From Pseudoalteromonas denitrificans DSM 6059 (GTDB taxonomy: Bacteria > Pseudomonadota > Gammaproteobacteria > Enterobacterales > Alteromonadaceae): DNA of 40,626 bases. Where the stretch lies: the NCBI RefSeq assembly GCF_900112265.1, contig NZ_FOLO01000033.1, positions 1 through 40,626 on the forward strand, given 5' to 3'. Each line of letters starts with the position of its first letter. Within the stretch, counting starts at the first letter, position 1. This document shows positions 16,849 to 25,428 of the stretch, piece after piece. The translations under genes were made by a program, and so were the position numbers. The notes under the pieces are model-generated. The model made no database searches. It was not told where the DNA came from and saw only the letters and a list, made by a program, of their open reading frames with translations.

Positions 16849-17025
16849 ATGCCTCCCGTTTTAATATTATTATTAAGCTTATTTGTTGCACTTATTGTAT
16901 TGGTGCCACTTATTGAGAAATTTGGTCCAAGATTCTCACCTGAGCAATTAAGTCGTTATCAAAAATTTATATGGCCTTTATTGATGATTCTATTAGTAAC
17001 GCAGTTAATATATACCTTAATTTAA
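16849..17025 (+). CDS. Small two-helix membrane protein, 58 residues
   Basis: The product has two hydrophobic helices (about 3-22, and 40-58 containing WPLLMILLVTQLIYTL) joined by a short polar loop GPRFSPEQLSRYQKF. ATG 16849 follows AAAAAAGGAAAC with ideal spacing, and was chosen over the ATG at 16786, which lies inside the oad terminator region. I do not recognise a named family. The stop overlaps the end of the convergent DUF6351-type gene by 9 bases, and there is no terminator between them. Confidence 0.65.
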   Translation: MPPVLILLLSLFVALIVLVPLIEKFGPRFSPEQLSRYQKFIWPLLMILLVTQLIYTLI

Positions 17026-19140
17026 AGTTAAATCTAGAGGTTTTGCGGTATCAGTAAAGTTATAGTCGCACACACCATCAGGAAAGATTTGCTCTAACTC
17101 ATTCTGATATACTGTCATATCGATATTGCCATATAAACCTGAACTCATTGCTTTTTTTACTGACATCATTTGGCATTTAAAAATACTCCCCTGCCAAGGT
17201 CCTCCTGCTTGGATACGACTATTTGTGTATATTGGATAAGTTTGAGCACATGTTCCAAGCTGTTTTTTATTCCAACTACCATTCCAGACCTGGTCTCCTT
17301 GAGCAATAACTTTGCCATTTTTATCAAAACAACGATCACTGGTTTTCATTTTAAGTTGTTTTGAATTTCCTTTTAATAACCACTCATCCATTGCTAAAAA
17401 AGCTTGTTCAAGAGGTGTATGATCTGGATGAGCAATCCATATTTTATGATTATTTAGATTTTTAGCTTGTGATAATATGCGCAATCGCGTGGCAAAAGAA
17501 GTGGATATATGGTGCATATCTAATTCTGGCTCTAAATAATGATGAATATCTATTGTTGGAACATCATTAAAGCCTATAAATATTTGTCCATAACGATAAG
17601 CATTCTCTATGGCTTTGGTTGAAGCTTTTGTCCGTTTTGCAGGGCCTTTATCTGCAGGGTAAATATTATGAGTGCTCCACTGAGTCATCCAAATGGGTAT
17701 TTTAGTGAAAGGTAAAAACAAAAGTTGTTCTTGTCGCATCTCCTGTTGCGGCTTCCAACCTCCAATATGGTAATTTAAATGGATAAACTCTTTAGGTGAA
17801 ATTGTACCTTGTTGTAATGCAGTTAATCCATATTGAACGCCTTGGTTGTCCCATACTGAATTTGCGAATCCATTGTTATCTATGCCTAAAATATTGGTTA
17901 AGTCTTGCCAATAACTCCAATGGGCTTTTTGTTTTACTTCGGGTGAAAATATTTTTTTTATGAAGCCCTGATCTGGGTTGTTAATTAAAGAGCTTAAACC
18001 GAAATAACCATGTATGCACTCGCTATAATTTTTAGGAATATAAACTTTTTTAGCGCGAGCAAGTTGATTAAAGGGATAATAAAACCAAGACTTATGCTCT
18101 ATATTTGAATTATTAAAGCCTTCAATCGCTTGCTTTTTTTCTGGACTATCCCAGCTCTCTAGTGAGCTTTTAAAGGTGTAATAACTATTTAATAAGTCAC
18201 AGTCTAATGCATATAAGGTTTGGCTGATCATATCTGGATAGGAGTAAAGGGGTAGAGCACCATCTAATAATTCAGAAGAGTTTTGAGCCAAAATATATTG
18301 TGCTAGACCGCCACCAGAACCGCCAACACCTAAGGTGTATAGGGGTTTTCCGTACAAAGAAATAAACTGTCTTTTAACTCTAAGAGCGGTATCTTCAGCT
18401 TGTAACATATTATAGCTAAAGCTTGTTTTATTTGCTGTACTTGTGATGACTGCATAACCTTTTCTTAATTGTGGTGTGCGTCGGCTTATTAGTTTCATTG
18501 GATTAAGCTTACCTTGTCGAAAACCTATTCCAACACCTCCTGCAAATTGATAAATAAGCCTCTTATTCCATTTAGAATGGAGTAATCTATTTTTTAATTC
18601 ATTTCGCTCTACAGGCATTACAATTGCGTATATATACCGATTGATTGTACCTTGCTCTATCCTAAGAAGAAGATCTGTACTTTTTAAATCAAACGGAATA
18701 AAGACTTCACTTATATTATCTTTGATATCTACTTTGAAATATCTTAGTTGTGACACAATTAAACAGTCTTTACTAAAGCCTATTACTTTATGTGTTTTTT
18801 TTCCGTTTTCATCAAGTGCAAAAACAGGTGTTCCTAATAGCTCTTGATTATCAATTAAGGGTTGCCCTAATCCGGAAGATTGTACATGGCAAGAAAAGGG
18901 GTAATGTAAATTTCCAGAAAATAATGGTTGTACTGGGCCAACTTCACCTAGTTTTATTGGATAGCTTATTGGGTCTTCAGGTCTGGGGGTATTTCTGATA
19001 TGTTTTTTGACTTTTAAGAGAGGCGCTATAACGTCAGGTGCGATAGTGAGTACTTGTTGATTTTCATAAGGATTAAAACTACAAGTGACTAAACAGCTCA
19101 CTATGAATATAAATAATAAGGATCTACTAAGTAATTTCAT
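17017..19140 (-). CDS. DUF6351-type exported protein with hydrolase-like fold
   Basis: A 707-residue protein with an N-terminal export signal; IVSC at residues 13-16 fits a lipobox, so it may be a lipoprotein (LVTC at 17-20 is the alternative). The phrases VGPVQPLFSGNLHYPFSCHV and SGLGQPLIDN recall DUF6351 proteins. LGVGGSGGGLAQYIL (S275) looks like the nucleophile elbow of an alpha/beta-hydrolase, but the substrate is unknown. ATG 19140 was chosen over the in-frame GTG at 19146 because that GTG lies inside the AGGAGG ribosome binding site. This site is itself the 3' arm of a 10-bp hairpin (19142-19178), which suggests control of translation. The gene follows mepM but is separated from it by a terminator. 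Confidence 0.75.
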   Translation of the reverse strand: MKLLSRSLLFIFIVSCLVTCSFNPYENQQVLTIAPDVIAPLLKVKKHIRNTPRPEDPISYPIKLGEVGPVQPLFSGNLHYPFSCHVQSSGLGQPLIDNQELLGTPVFALDENGKKTHKVIGFSKDCLIVSQLRYFKVDIKDNISEVFIPFDLKSTDLLLRIEQGTINRYIYAIVMPVERNELKNRLLHSKWNKRLIYQFAGGVGIGFRQGKLNPMKLISRRTPQLRKGYAVITSTANKTSFSYNMLQAEDTALRVKRQFISLYGKPLYTLGVGGSGGGLAQYILAQNSSELLDGALPLYSYPDMISQTLYALDCDLLNSYYTFKSSLESWDSPEKKQAIEGFNNSNIEHKSWFYYPFNQLARAKKVYIPKNYSECIHGYFGLSSLINNPDQGFIKKIFSPEVKQKAHWSYWQDLTNILGIDNNGFANSVWDNQGVQYGLTALQQGTISPKEFIHLNYHIGGWKPQQEMRQEQLLFLPFTKIPIWMTQWSTHNIYPADKGPAKRTKASTKAIENAYRYGQIFIGFNDVPTIDIHHYLEPELDMHHISTSFATRLRILSQAKNLNNHKIWIAHPDHTPLEQAFLAMDEWLLKGNSKQLKMKTSDRCFDKNGKVIAQGDQVWNGSWNKKQLGTCAQTYPIYTNSRIQAGGPWQGSIFKCQMMSVKKAMSSGLYGNIDMTVYQNELEQIFPDGVCDYNFTDTAKPLDLTLN

Positions 19141-19141
19141 T

Positions 19142-19178
19142 ACCACCTCCTGTCATAATTTTAATTATAGGAGGTGGT
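19142..19178 (-). promoter_or_regulatory. Hairpin that hides the Shine-Dalgarno site of the DUF6351-type gene
   Basis: In the mRNA, ACCACCUCCU pairs perfectly with AGGAGGUGGU, which contains the ribosome binding site and ends two bases before the AUG. The interior can also pair (AUAAU with AUUAU), leaving a 3-base GAC bulge. On the plus strand the same hairpin is followed by TTTTATTTT, so a plus-strand terminator is the alternative reading. Confidence 0.65.
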
Positions 19179-19199
19179 TTTATTTTCGCTGTGAAATAT

Positions 19200-19235
19200 A
19201 AATATAAATTTAGAATATTAAAATAATATCCTAAA
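19200..19235 (-). terminator. mepM terminator
   Basis: On the minus strand TTTAGGATATTA pairs with TAATATTCTAAA (one G-U pair) across a 3-base loop, followed by a T-rich tail. It lies 17 bases past the mepM stop. Confidence 0.65.
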
Positions 19236-19251
19236 ATGATTCTGAACTATT

Positions 19252-20586
19252 TTATGGATTAACCATAGAAAGTTGAAGTTCTTTATTTCGGTTAAGCTTT
19301 GCAAGATAGTCATTTGCAATAGGTTTAAATTTAGCCAGCTCTGATTTAGGCAAAGACTGCGATTTAGGTAATTTAACGGTTCTAGGGTTACGATGAACAC
19401 CATTAACTAAAAACTCGTAATGTAAGTGAGCGCCCGTTACTTGTCCAGTTGCACCTACAGTACCAACAAGTTGCCCTTGTTTTACTTTTTGCCCTCTTTT
19501 TACCTTACGTTTATGTAAGTGGAGATATTTAGTAACGTATTTTGAGCCATGTTGGATAAAGACATAATTCCCATTGAATCTACTGAAACCCGCTTTTATG
19601 ACTTTACCATTGCCTGATGATACAACTGGAGTACCAGTTCTTGCTGCATAGTCTATACCTCTATGTGCTTTAACTCTGCCTGTTACAGGATGCTTTCTGC
19701 GAGGGTTAAAGCTAGAACTAATATATTTAAAGTTGACAGGTGCACGCAAAAAAGCTTTTTTCATACTACGTCCTTGTGCAGTATAAAAATTACCATCAGT
19801 ATGTAAAATTGCGTTAAATTGCTCCCCTTGATTGATAAACTCAGCAGCGAGAATTTTACCTGTACCAATATACTCACCCTCAATATGAAGCGTTTCATAA
19901 ATAACAGTAAATAGATCGTTTTTACGAATATCGTTTGCAAAATCAATATCCCAACCAAAAATATCGGCAAAATTCATTATTTGTTTATCGTTTAATCCCG
20001 CCTCTATGCCTGCATTCCAGAAATTTGAAGTGATTTGTCCTGTTGAAGATTTAGTACGAGTTTCAATTGTTTTTGATTGAATATCAGACTGATATTGTCC
20101 ATCATCAGTTAAGGAAACAAATAAAGTATCTGTTTTATTTAAAATATATTTTAAATGACTCAGTTCACCTTTTTTATTTTTTGCAAAACTTAAAGTGTCA
20201 CCTGGGTGTATTTCAATTAATTGTTTGGTATTTTTATCGCTATTGATAAGTTTATGTAGGGTTTTAGCTGAGAAGCCTGCACGCTTAAAAATTTTAGCTA
20301 AATTGTCACCTTTTTTAACTTTAAAATGATTAAAATTAATAAGGGGTGTTATTTCTGTTAGCTTAGGTTGTAAGTCAGTTGTTATTATTGATGTTTTATT
20401 AACTGATTTTTCAAGCTTCATATCAAGGTCATATCTTTGTCCGACTCTTAATATATCAGCATTAGTATCTTTTGAAGCAGTTGCTTTTTCTGCTGGGATC
20501 AAGGTTAAACCTAGCATTAAAGAAGAGAAACCTAATATGAACATTTTGTGTTTTTTAGGGAGCTTTTGCACCGCTTTGACCATCAT
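19252..20586 (-). CDS. mepM: Murein DD-endopeptidase, M23 family, MepM-like
   Basis: A 444-residue cell-wall enzyme that cuts peptide cross-links so peptidoglycan can grow. It has an N-terminal membrane or signal segment (about 14-37), a LysM-like/OapA-type region at 86-135 (FKVKKGDNLAKIFKRAG, ending IHPGDTLSF), and the zinc peptidase domain at about 285-405. Metal ligands H308 and D312 (AHRGIDY) and the HLH at 387-389 (GAHLHYEF) are all present, so it should be active, unlike the EnvC/NlpD activators. It is divergent from tyrS, an order common in gammaproteobacteria, where anmK usually follows; anmK is absent here. The symbol is assigned by similarity to E. coli YebA. Confidence 0.85.
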   Translation of the reverse strand: MMVKAVQKLPKKHKMFILGFSSLMLGLTLIPAEKATASKDTNADILRVGQRYDLDMKLEKSVNKTSIITTDLQPKLTEITPLINFNHFKVKKGDNLAKIFKRAGFSAKTLHKLINSDKNTKQLIEIHPGDTLSFAKNKKGELSHLKYILNKTDTLFVSLTDDGQYQSDIQSKTIETRTKSSTGQITSNFWNAGIEAGLNDKQIMNFADIFGWDIDFANDIRKNDLFTVIYETLHIEGEYIGTGKILAAEFINQGEQFNAILHTDGNFYTAQGRSMKKAFLRAPVNFKYISSSFNPRRKHPVTGRVKAHRGIDYAARTGTPVVSSGNGKVIKAGFSRFNGNYVFIQHGSKYVTKYLHLHKRKVKRGQKVKQGQLVGTVGATGQVTGAHLHYEFLVNGVHRNPRTVKLPKSQSLPKSELAKFKPIANDYLAKLNRNKELQLSMVNP

Positions 20587-20767
20587 TTTCTTAAATCAGC
20601 CTAAATGATATTTTATAACAATATTTCAGCATATAATGATTTTTGCTCAGATACCAGAATTTTGTGAATATAATGGTATGTAAGGCGTATAATCTGAACT
20701 TATAATAAGCTAGAATCGAGTCATAGCGTTATAGGCCATAGAGCTAACATTATACTTGGAGTATTTG

Positions 20768-21970
20768 ATGACTGATTTGCAAGCTGCGTTTGCTGAGATA
20801 AAACGTGGTGCTGAAGAAATATTAATTGAAGATGATTTACTTGAAAAATTAAAATCAGGTAAAAAATTAAAAATAAAAGCAGGTTTTGATCCAACTGCAC
20901 CAGATTTACATTTAGGGCATACCGTTTTAATCAATAAAATGAAAACGTTTCAAGACTTAGGTCATGAAGTTATTTTCTTGATTGGTGATTTTACCGGGTT
21001 AATAGGTGACCCAACGGGTAAAAATGTAACACGTAAGCCGTTAACCCGTGAAGATGTATTAGCAAATGCTGAAACATATAAAGAGCAAATTTTTAAAATT
21101 TTGGACCCTGCTAAAACAACCGTTGCTTTTAATTCTACTTGGATGGAAAAGTTAGGTGCTGCGGGTATGATTAAACTTGCAGCTCGTCAGACTGTTGCAC
21201 GCATGTTAGAACGTGATGATTTTAAGAAGCGTTATGCAAATAATCAGTCGATTGCGATACATGAATTTTTATACCCTTTAGTACAAGGATGGGATTCTGT
21301 TGCATTAGAAGCTGATGTTGAATTAGGTGGTACAGACCAACGTTTTAATTTGCTTATGGGGCGAGAGCTTCAAAAAGATGAGGGGCAAAAGCCACAAACA
21401 GTATTGATGATGCCTCTGCTTGAAGGTCTTGACGGCGTTCAAAAAATGTCAAAATCTTTAGGTAACTATATTGGTATTACGGATAAACCAACTGACATGT
21501 TTGGTAAAATCATGTCAATATCTGATGACTTAATGTGGCGTTATTATGAGTTACTAAGTAGTTTATCATTAGTTGAAATTGAAGCTCTTAAAGCTAAAAT
21601 CGCAGCAGGAACCAACCCTAGAGATATCAAAATTGACTTTGCTAAAGAAATGATAGCGCGTTTTCATAGTGAAGATGCGGCACAAGCCGCACATCAAGAT
21701 TTTATTCAACGCTTTCAAAAGAAAGCATTACCAGATGAAATCCCAGAATTAAGCATTACAATTAATGACGATGAAATTGGTATTGCAAATTTATTAAAAG
21801 ATGCTGGTTTAGTTTCAAGTACTTCGGAAGCTATGCGTATGATTAAGCAAGGAGCGGTAAAATTAAACGGTAAAGATAAGATAACCGATACTAAACTTAT
21901 GGTTTCTAAAGGCACACAAGAAATCTATCAAGTTGGTAAACGAAAATTTGCAAAAATTAGTCTAATCTAG
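20768..21970 (+). CDS. tyrS: Tyrosine--tRNA ligase
   Basis: A 400-residue class I aminoacyl-tRNA synthetase. The HIGH motif is HLGH at 48-51 (PTAPDLHLGHT). The tyrosine-pocket region includes GDFTGLIGDPTGKN and VELGGTDQRFNLLMGR. The second signature is KMSKS (VQKMSKSLGNY), which places it in the KMSKS-bearing TyrZ-like branch rather than the KFGKT branch of E. coli TyrS. A C-terminal S4 RNA-binding domain is visible (EAMRMIKQGAVKLNGKDKI). ATG 20768 follows TTGGAG by six bases and was preferred over TTG 20756. TATAAT sequences at 20688 and 20701 may be -10 boxes. Confidence 0.95.
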   Translation: MTDLQAAFAEIKRGAEEILIEDDLLEKLKSGKKLKIKAGFDPTAPDLHLGHTVLINKMKTFQDLGHEVIFLIGDFTGLIGDPTGKNVTRKPLTREDVLANAETYKEQIFKILDPAKTTVAFNSTWMEKLGAAGMIKLAARQTVARMLERDDFKKRYANNQSIAIHEFLYPLVQGWDSVALEADVELGGTDQRFNLLMGRELQKDEGQKPQTVLMMPLLEGLDGVQKMSKSLGNYIGITDKPTDMFGKIMSISDDLMWRYYELLSSLSLVEIEALKAKIAAGTNPRDIKIDFAKEMIARFHSEDAAQAAHQDFIQRFQKKALPDEIPELSITINDDEIGIANLLKDAGLVSSTSEAMRMIKQGAVKLNGKDKITDTKLMVSKGTQEIYQVGKRKFAKISLI

Positions 21971-21989
21971 ATAATTCAAGTTAGATTGA

Positions 21990-22023
21990 AAAAGCCTTGC
22001 TATTGAATTAACAGGGCTTTTTT
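21990..22023. terminator. Bidirectional terminator between tyrS and btuF
   Basis: AAAAGCCTTG pairs with CAGGGCTTTT (one G-U pair), flanked by A and T runs on both sides. It serves the convergent tyrS and mtnN-cobD-btuF units. Confidence 0.8.
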
Positions 22024-22027
22024 ATGC

Positions 22028-22852
22028 CTATTGACTTATCTCACATAGCGCTTCGATACCAAATAGAACTCTTCTTGTAAATCTATGCAAGTGATCGGGG
22101 TCAATATTAAAAACTTTATTATTTTTAACTGCATTGATCATCGAAAGAGATTGCCAACCTGAAAGCTGAGCGCTATTTTCTGATTTTTCTGAGATAATAA
22201 TGATATCGGGGTTGTGTAATAAAACTTGCTCTTTATTTACTGTAGGATAAGGGACTTCATGTTGAAAAAAAGGATTTTCAAATTGACATACATCCATTAG
22301 GTTTTGGATCCAAGTATCGCCATTGGCTGTGATCAATGGGGAGTGCCAAATTTGAAAAAAAGCTTTTCTCTTTGGCATCTTGATGAATTTCTTTCTTAAA
22401 TTAGTTAAATCTGATAAATATTGATCAACAATTTTGTTTGCTAATATTTGTTTATTCGTAACTTTCCCTAATCGTAATATTTCGCTACCTATATCTTCTA
22501 ATGTTTTAGGATCTGATATAAATATATCTATACCTAGCGCTTCTAATTTATCTACTTGTCCTAGTATTTGGCTATTTTTCCAGAGCATTACGAGATCAGG
22601 TTGTAGCGCAATTAATTTTTCTAAATTAATACCATTTACATCAGAGACGATAGGGTGTTCTTTTGCATGTTCAGGGAAATCACTATAAGCGCTTACGGCA
22701 ACAATTTTCTCACCTAAATCTAAACTATAGGCCCATTCAGTTAGATGAGGGGCTAAAGTAGCAATTTTTTGATATTTATTTTGTTCAACAGCATGGCTGC
22801 TAAAGCTTTTAAGTAATATAGCAAAAAAAATGAACTTAAAGATTAAACGCAA
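22028..22852 (-). CDS. btuF: Cobalamin-binding periplasmic protein BtuF-like
   Basis: A 274-residue protein with a signal peptide (about 1-21, ending FSSHA). The mature part has RIATLAPH-like KIATLAPHLTEWAYSLDLGEKIVAVSAYSDFP, then LEKLIALQPDLVMLWKNS and the late FGIEALCE, the pattern of the BtuF/FhuD-type substrate-binding proteins that hand cobalamin to BtuCD. Its start overlaps the end of cobD by 17 bases, so the two are translationally linked. The transporter genes btuC and btuD are not in the window. Confidence 0.85.
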   Translation of the reverse strand: MRLIFKFIFFAILLKSFSSHAVEQNKYQKIATLAPHLTEWAYSLDLGEKIVAVSAYSDFPEHAKEHPIVSDVNGINLEKLIALQPDLVMLWKNSQILGQVDKLEALGIDIFISDPKTLEDIGSEILRLGKVTNKQILANKIVDQYLSDLTNLRKKFIKMPKRKAFFQIWHSPLITANGDTWIQNLMDVCQFENPFFQHEVPYPTVNKEQVLLHNPDIIIISEKSENSAQLSGWQSLSMINAVKNNKVFNIDPDHLHRFTRRVLFGIEALCEISQ

Positions 22853-23822
22853 TGTAAATACTCACTTTGGATAAAATAATAAAACAAAACCATAAAACTT
22901 TGACTCGGTTTATAAGAGATAACGCAAATTTAATGCTATATATGGATGGCTGTGGGTATTGCCCTATTCTAATTTTGGCAAAGCGCCGTCCTGAATAAAA
23001 AGCAGGACCTCCAAGTTGTACCTTTAAGGCAGCACTCATACAGCTTAATAACCAACCTGTGTTTTTCTGATAAAAATGATTACCATAATGATTAATAAAA
23101 TGAAAACTCATTTTTGTTTCTTTACTTAGGGCAATGCAAATTGCAACAAGTCGTGAAGGTAGCCACTCTAATGCATAAGTGAGGCTTTTGATTGGTTGAA
23201 GAAATTTTGTATTTGGTAAATACAATTTGCTCCAACTTGAATGCATTATGGTTAAAATTCGATAGCTTAAAGCGGCTATTGGGCCGCCAAGTAAGTAAAA
23301 AAATAATACTGAAAAATAAAGTCTGCTACTGCGAAGGGTTAATGTTTCAATTGCTGCTTTTATTAAGCCAGGCTCAGATAAATTTTTTGTTTCTCGTCTC
23401 AACCATACCCGTAGTAAATCTCTAGCTGCTGATTTTTGTTTTTGTCTAAGTAATAAAGGAAGTCGTTTTATAGATTGCTCTAACTTTTGGCTTTCAAGAC
23501 ATAAATAAAGAATTAGTCCTGATAAGAGTTCGGGATAAGAAGCAAATTCTAATAAACCATAACAGAGTATTAAAATAACAGATAAAGGAAAAATAATGGC
23601 CAACCACCCAGATAATAGCTGGTAACTATCGGAATCATTTTTTTTATAGATGCGTTTTTGTAGATTGGTAAAAATAACAAATAATAAGGTACTAGGGTGA
23701 TATGAGTGGGGTAATGTTAACCAACGTTCTGCACAAAGTGCTAATATAAAAATAAATATTCCTGAAAACTCATGTGAAATTACTGAATTTGTCAGGAATA
23801 TTTGTTCAAATACCTCAATCAC
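22836..23822 (-). CDS. cobD: Adenosylcobinamide-phosphate synthase CobD/CbiB
   Basis: A 328-residue membrane enzyme that joins an aminopropanol arm to the corrin ring in cobalamin synthesis or salvage. Several hydrophobic segments are visible. LLGGPIAALSYRILTIM, YALEWLPSRL and GGPAFYSGRRFAKIRIG are the CbiB signature regions. It begins with GTG at 23822, directly after the mtnN stop TAA, and has no ribosome binding site of its own, so it depends on coupling to mtnN. The order mtnN-cobD-btuF suggests salvage of imported corrinoids rather than full synthesis, as no other cob genes are present. Confidence 0.85.
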   Translation of the reverse strand: MIEVFEQIFLTNSVISHEFSGIFIFILALCAERWLTLPHSYHPSTLLFVIFTNLQKRIYKKNDSDSYQLLSGWLAIIFPLSVILILCYGLLEFASYPELLSGLILYLCLESQKLEQSIKRLPLLLRQKQKSAARDLLRVWLRRETKNLSEPGLIKAAIETLTLRSSRLYFSVLFFYLLGGPIAALSYRILTIMHSSWSKLYLPNTKFLQPIKSLTYALEWLPSRLVAICIALSKETKMSFHFINHYGNHFYQKNTGWLLSCMSAALKVQLGGPAFYSGRRFAKIRIGQYPQPSIYSIKFALSLINRVKVLWFCFIILSKVSIYIAFNL

Positions 23823-24530
23823 TTATAGAGAAACCGTTTGAAGTTTTTCTAACAATGCAATAACCATTTTTGATGAATTTTCAGAAGCTTTAACTAAGTA
23901 ACTATCAAAAGACTCAGGAGACTCTTTACCCGCTATATCCGATAAAGAACGTATGACAACAAAAGGTATTTCAAGTTGATGACAAGTTTGAGCTATAGAC
24001 GCACCTTCCATTTCAACTGCTAACATATTTGGAAATTGACTGCGTGTTTTTTCAATGCGGATAGGATCGCACATAAATGAATCACCAGTACAAATTAACC
24101 CAGTCATTGTTTTGATATCTTGCATTTGAGAAATAACTTCAGTTGCTGCATCGATAAGTGCCGGGTGAGCGCTAAAACCAGCGGGCATATTTGGAACTTG
24201 GCCCATTTCATAACCAAAAGCAGTAACATCAACATCGTGATGACGTACTTCAGATGAAATAACAAGGTCGCCTATGTTTAAGCTGGGTTCAAAACCACCT
24301 GCTGAACCTGTATTAACAACACAATCTGGTGAAAACAATTCAATTAATAAGGTTGTTGCAATACAAGAAGCAACTTTTCCAATTCCTGATTGTACTAATA
24401 TAATGTTTTGCCCTGCAAGTATGCCTTCATAAAAAGTGAAACCAGCTTTTTGTGTTATTTTACTTTGCTGCATTGCACCTTTTAAAATTGCGATTTCAGG
24501 TTCCATCGCACCAATAATACCAATTTTCAT
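23823..24530 (-). CDS. mtnN: 5'-methylthioadenosine/S-adenosylhomocysteine nucleosidase
   Basis: A 235-residue enzyme that removes adenine from MTA and SAH and so recycles products of SAM use. Typical features are IGIIGAMEPEIAILK at the start, VVNTGSAGGFEPSLNIGDLVISSEVRHHDVDVTAFGYEMGQ in the middle, AVEMEGASIAQ for ribose binding and SLSDIAG with the catalytic aspartate. Length is normal. It leads the mtnN-cobD-btuF operon. The DUF2726 gene lies 55 bases upstream on the same strand and may be part of the same transcript. Confidence 0.96.
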   Translation of the reverse strand: MKIGIIGAMEPEIAILKGAMQQSKITQKAGFTFYEGILAGQNIILVQSGIGKVASCIATTLLIELFSPDCVVNTGSAGGFEPSLNIGDLVISSEVRHHDVDVTAFGYEMGQVPNMPAGFSAHPALIDAATEVISQMQDIKTMTGLICTGDSFMCDPIRIEKTRSQFPNMLAVEMEGASIAQTCHQLEIPFVVIRSLSDIAGKESPESFDSYLVKASENSSKMVIALLEKLQTVSL

Positions 24531-24585
24531 ATGCTTAGCTCTAATGTTGAATTTTTAGCTATTATACTGCTTAAATACAAAAATG

Positions 24586-25176
24586 CTAAGCTTGAACAAG
24601 TCCTGTCGAAGGAGTTTTTATTTGAGAAGGGGATAAAACGGCTGGTTTGCTAGATGTACGTGCTTTTATTAAAGGTTTTTTAGGCATAGTTTTACCTAGT
24701 TTGAACATAATTGCTTGGCGAACTTCTAAAGGTTTATAGCCTGCTTTAACTTTCATTCTGATATGAGGTATACCAGCAGATTCTAATGCACCATTAACAA
24801 ACCAGTCTTTTTGAGCTTTATGACCTTGTTTATTATTATTATTCACTAAATCTATTGCAGCCACTATATTCATGGTTTCTTTATCAAGTAACACATAATC
24901 TAATTGTTTGTTTTTTGCTTTAGTAAGTGCAATACGTTTCGATTTACTGGTTATGCCAGATTTAAAATCAATGATATCTATTAGCATCACACGGCTTACA
25001 ACTTTATAATCGTTACCTATGGCTCGCTCTAATAATGTTAGAAATCCTTTTTCTACCTGAGTATAAATATTATTTTTTTTTGTGAAAGGGTAGGGGTTTC
25101 CGCTGTCAGTTAGCTTACTTGCGACCATAGATGCAATAACAACTAATACCAAAATAGATAATAATACAAACTCCAT
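24586..25176 (-). CDS. DUF2726 domain protein, membrane-anchored
   Basis: A 196-residue protein with one N-terminal hydrophobic helix (about 2-20, FVLLSILVLVVIASMVA). The following domain (about 35-160) includes FLTLLERAIGNDYKVVSRVMLIDII, the LDYVLLDKETMNIVAAIDL strand pair and AQKDWFVNGALESAGIPHIRM. These match DUF2726 as I recall it, a domain with a nuclease-like (PD-(D/E)XK-like) topology whose function is unknown. The C-terminal tail is Lys/Pro/Ser-rich. It is divergent from the cyanophycinase-like gene. Confidence 0.75.
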   Translation of the reverse strand: MEFVLLSILVLVVIASMVASKLTDSGNPYPFTKKNNIYTQVEKGFLTLLERAIGNDYKVVSRVMLIDIIDFKSGITSKSKRIALTKAKNKQLDYVLLDKETMNIVAAIDLVNNNNKQGHKAQKDWFVNGALESAGIPHIRMKVKAGYKPLEVRQAIMFKLGKTMPKKPLIKARTSSKPAVLSPSQIKTPSTGLVQA

Positions 25177-25428
25177 AACTAACTCCTACATCAATAATTT
25201 GACGCTCATAAACTTAAATAGCGAATTAATTACTAAGAAGCATGATGTATGCCAATTGTTTTTCTTGTTATAAAAGAGTGCTGTAAGTAATATCTCTTTC
25301 CTAGGATGAAACAATAAATGCAATTGCTGTGTGTTATTGCTAGAATGCTGCCCAAAGGTTAATTTCTCTAAGTTAAAACTTATAGAAAAACATTGGTTTC
25401 TTTAAAAGAATAATAAAACGGTATTAGT

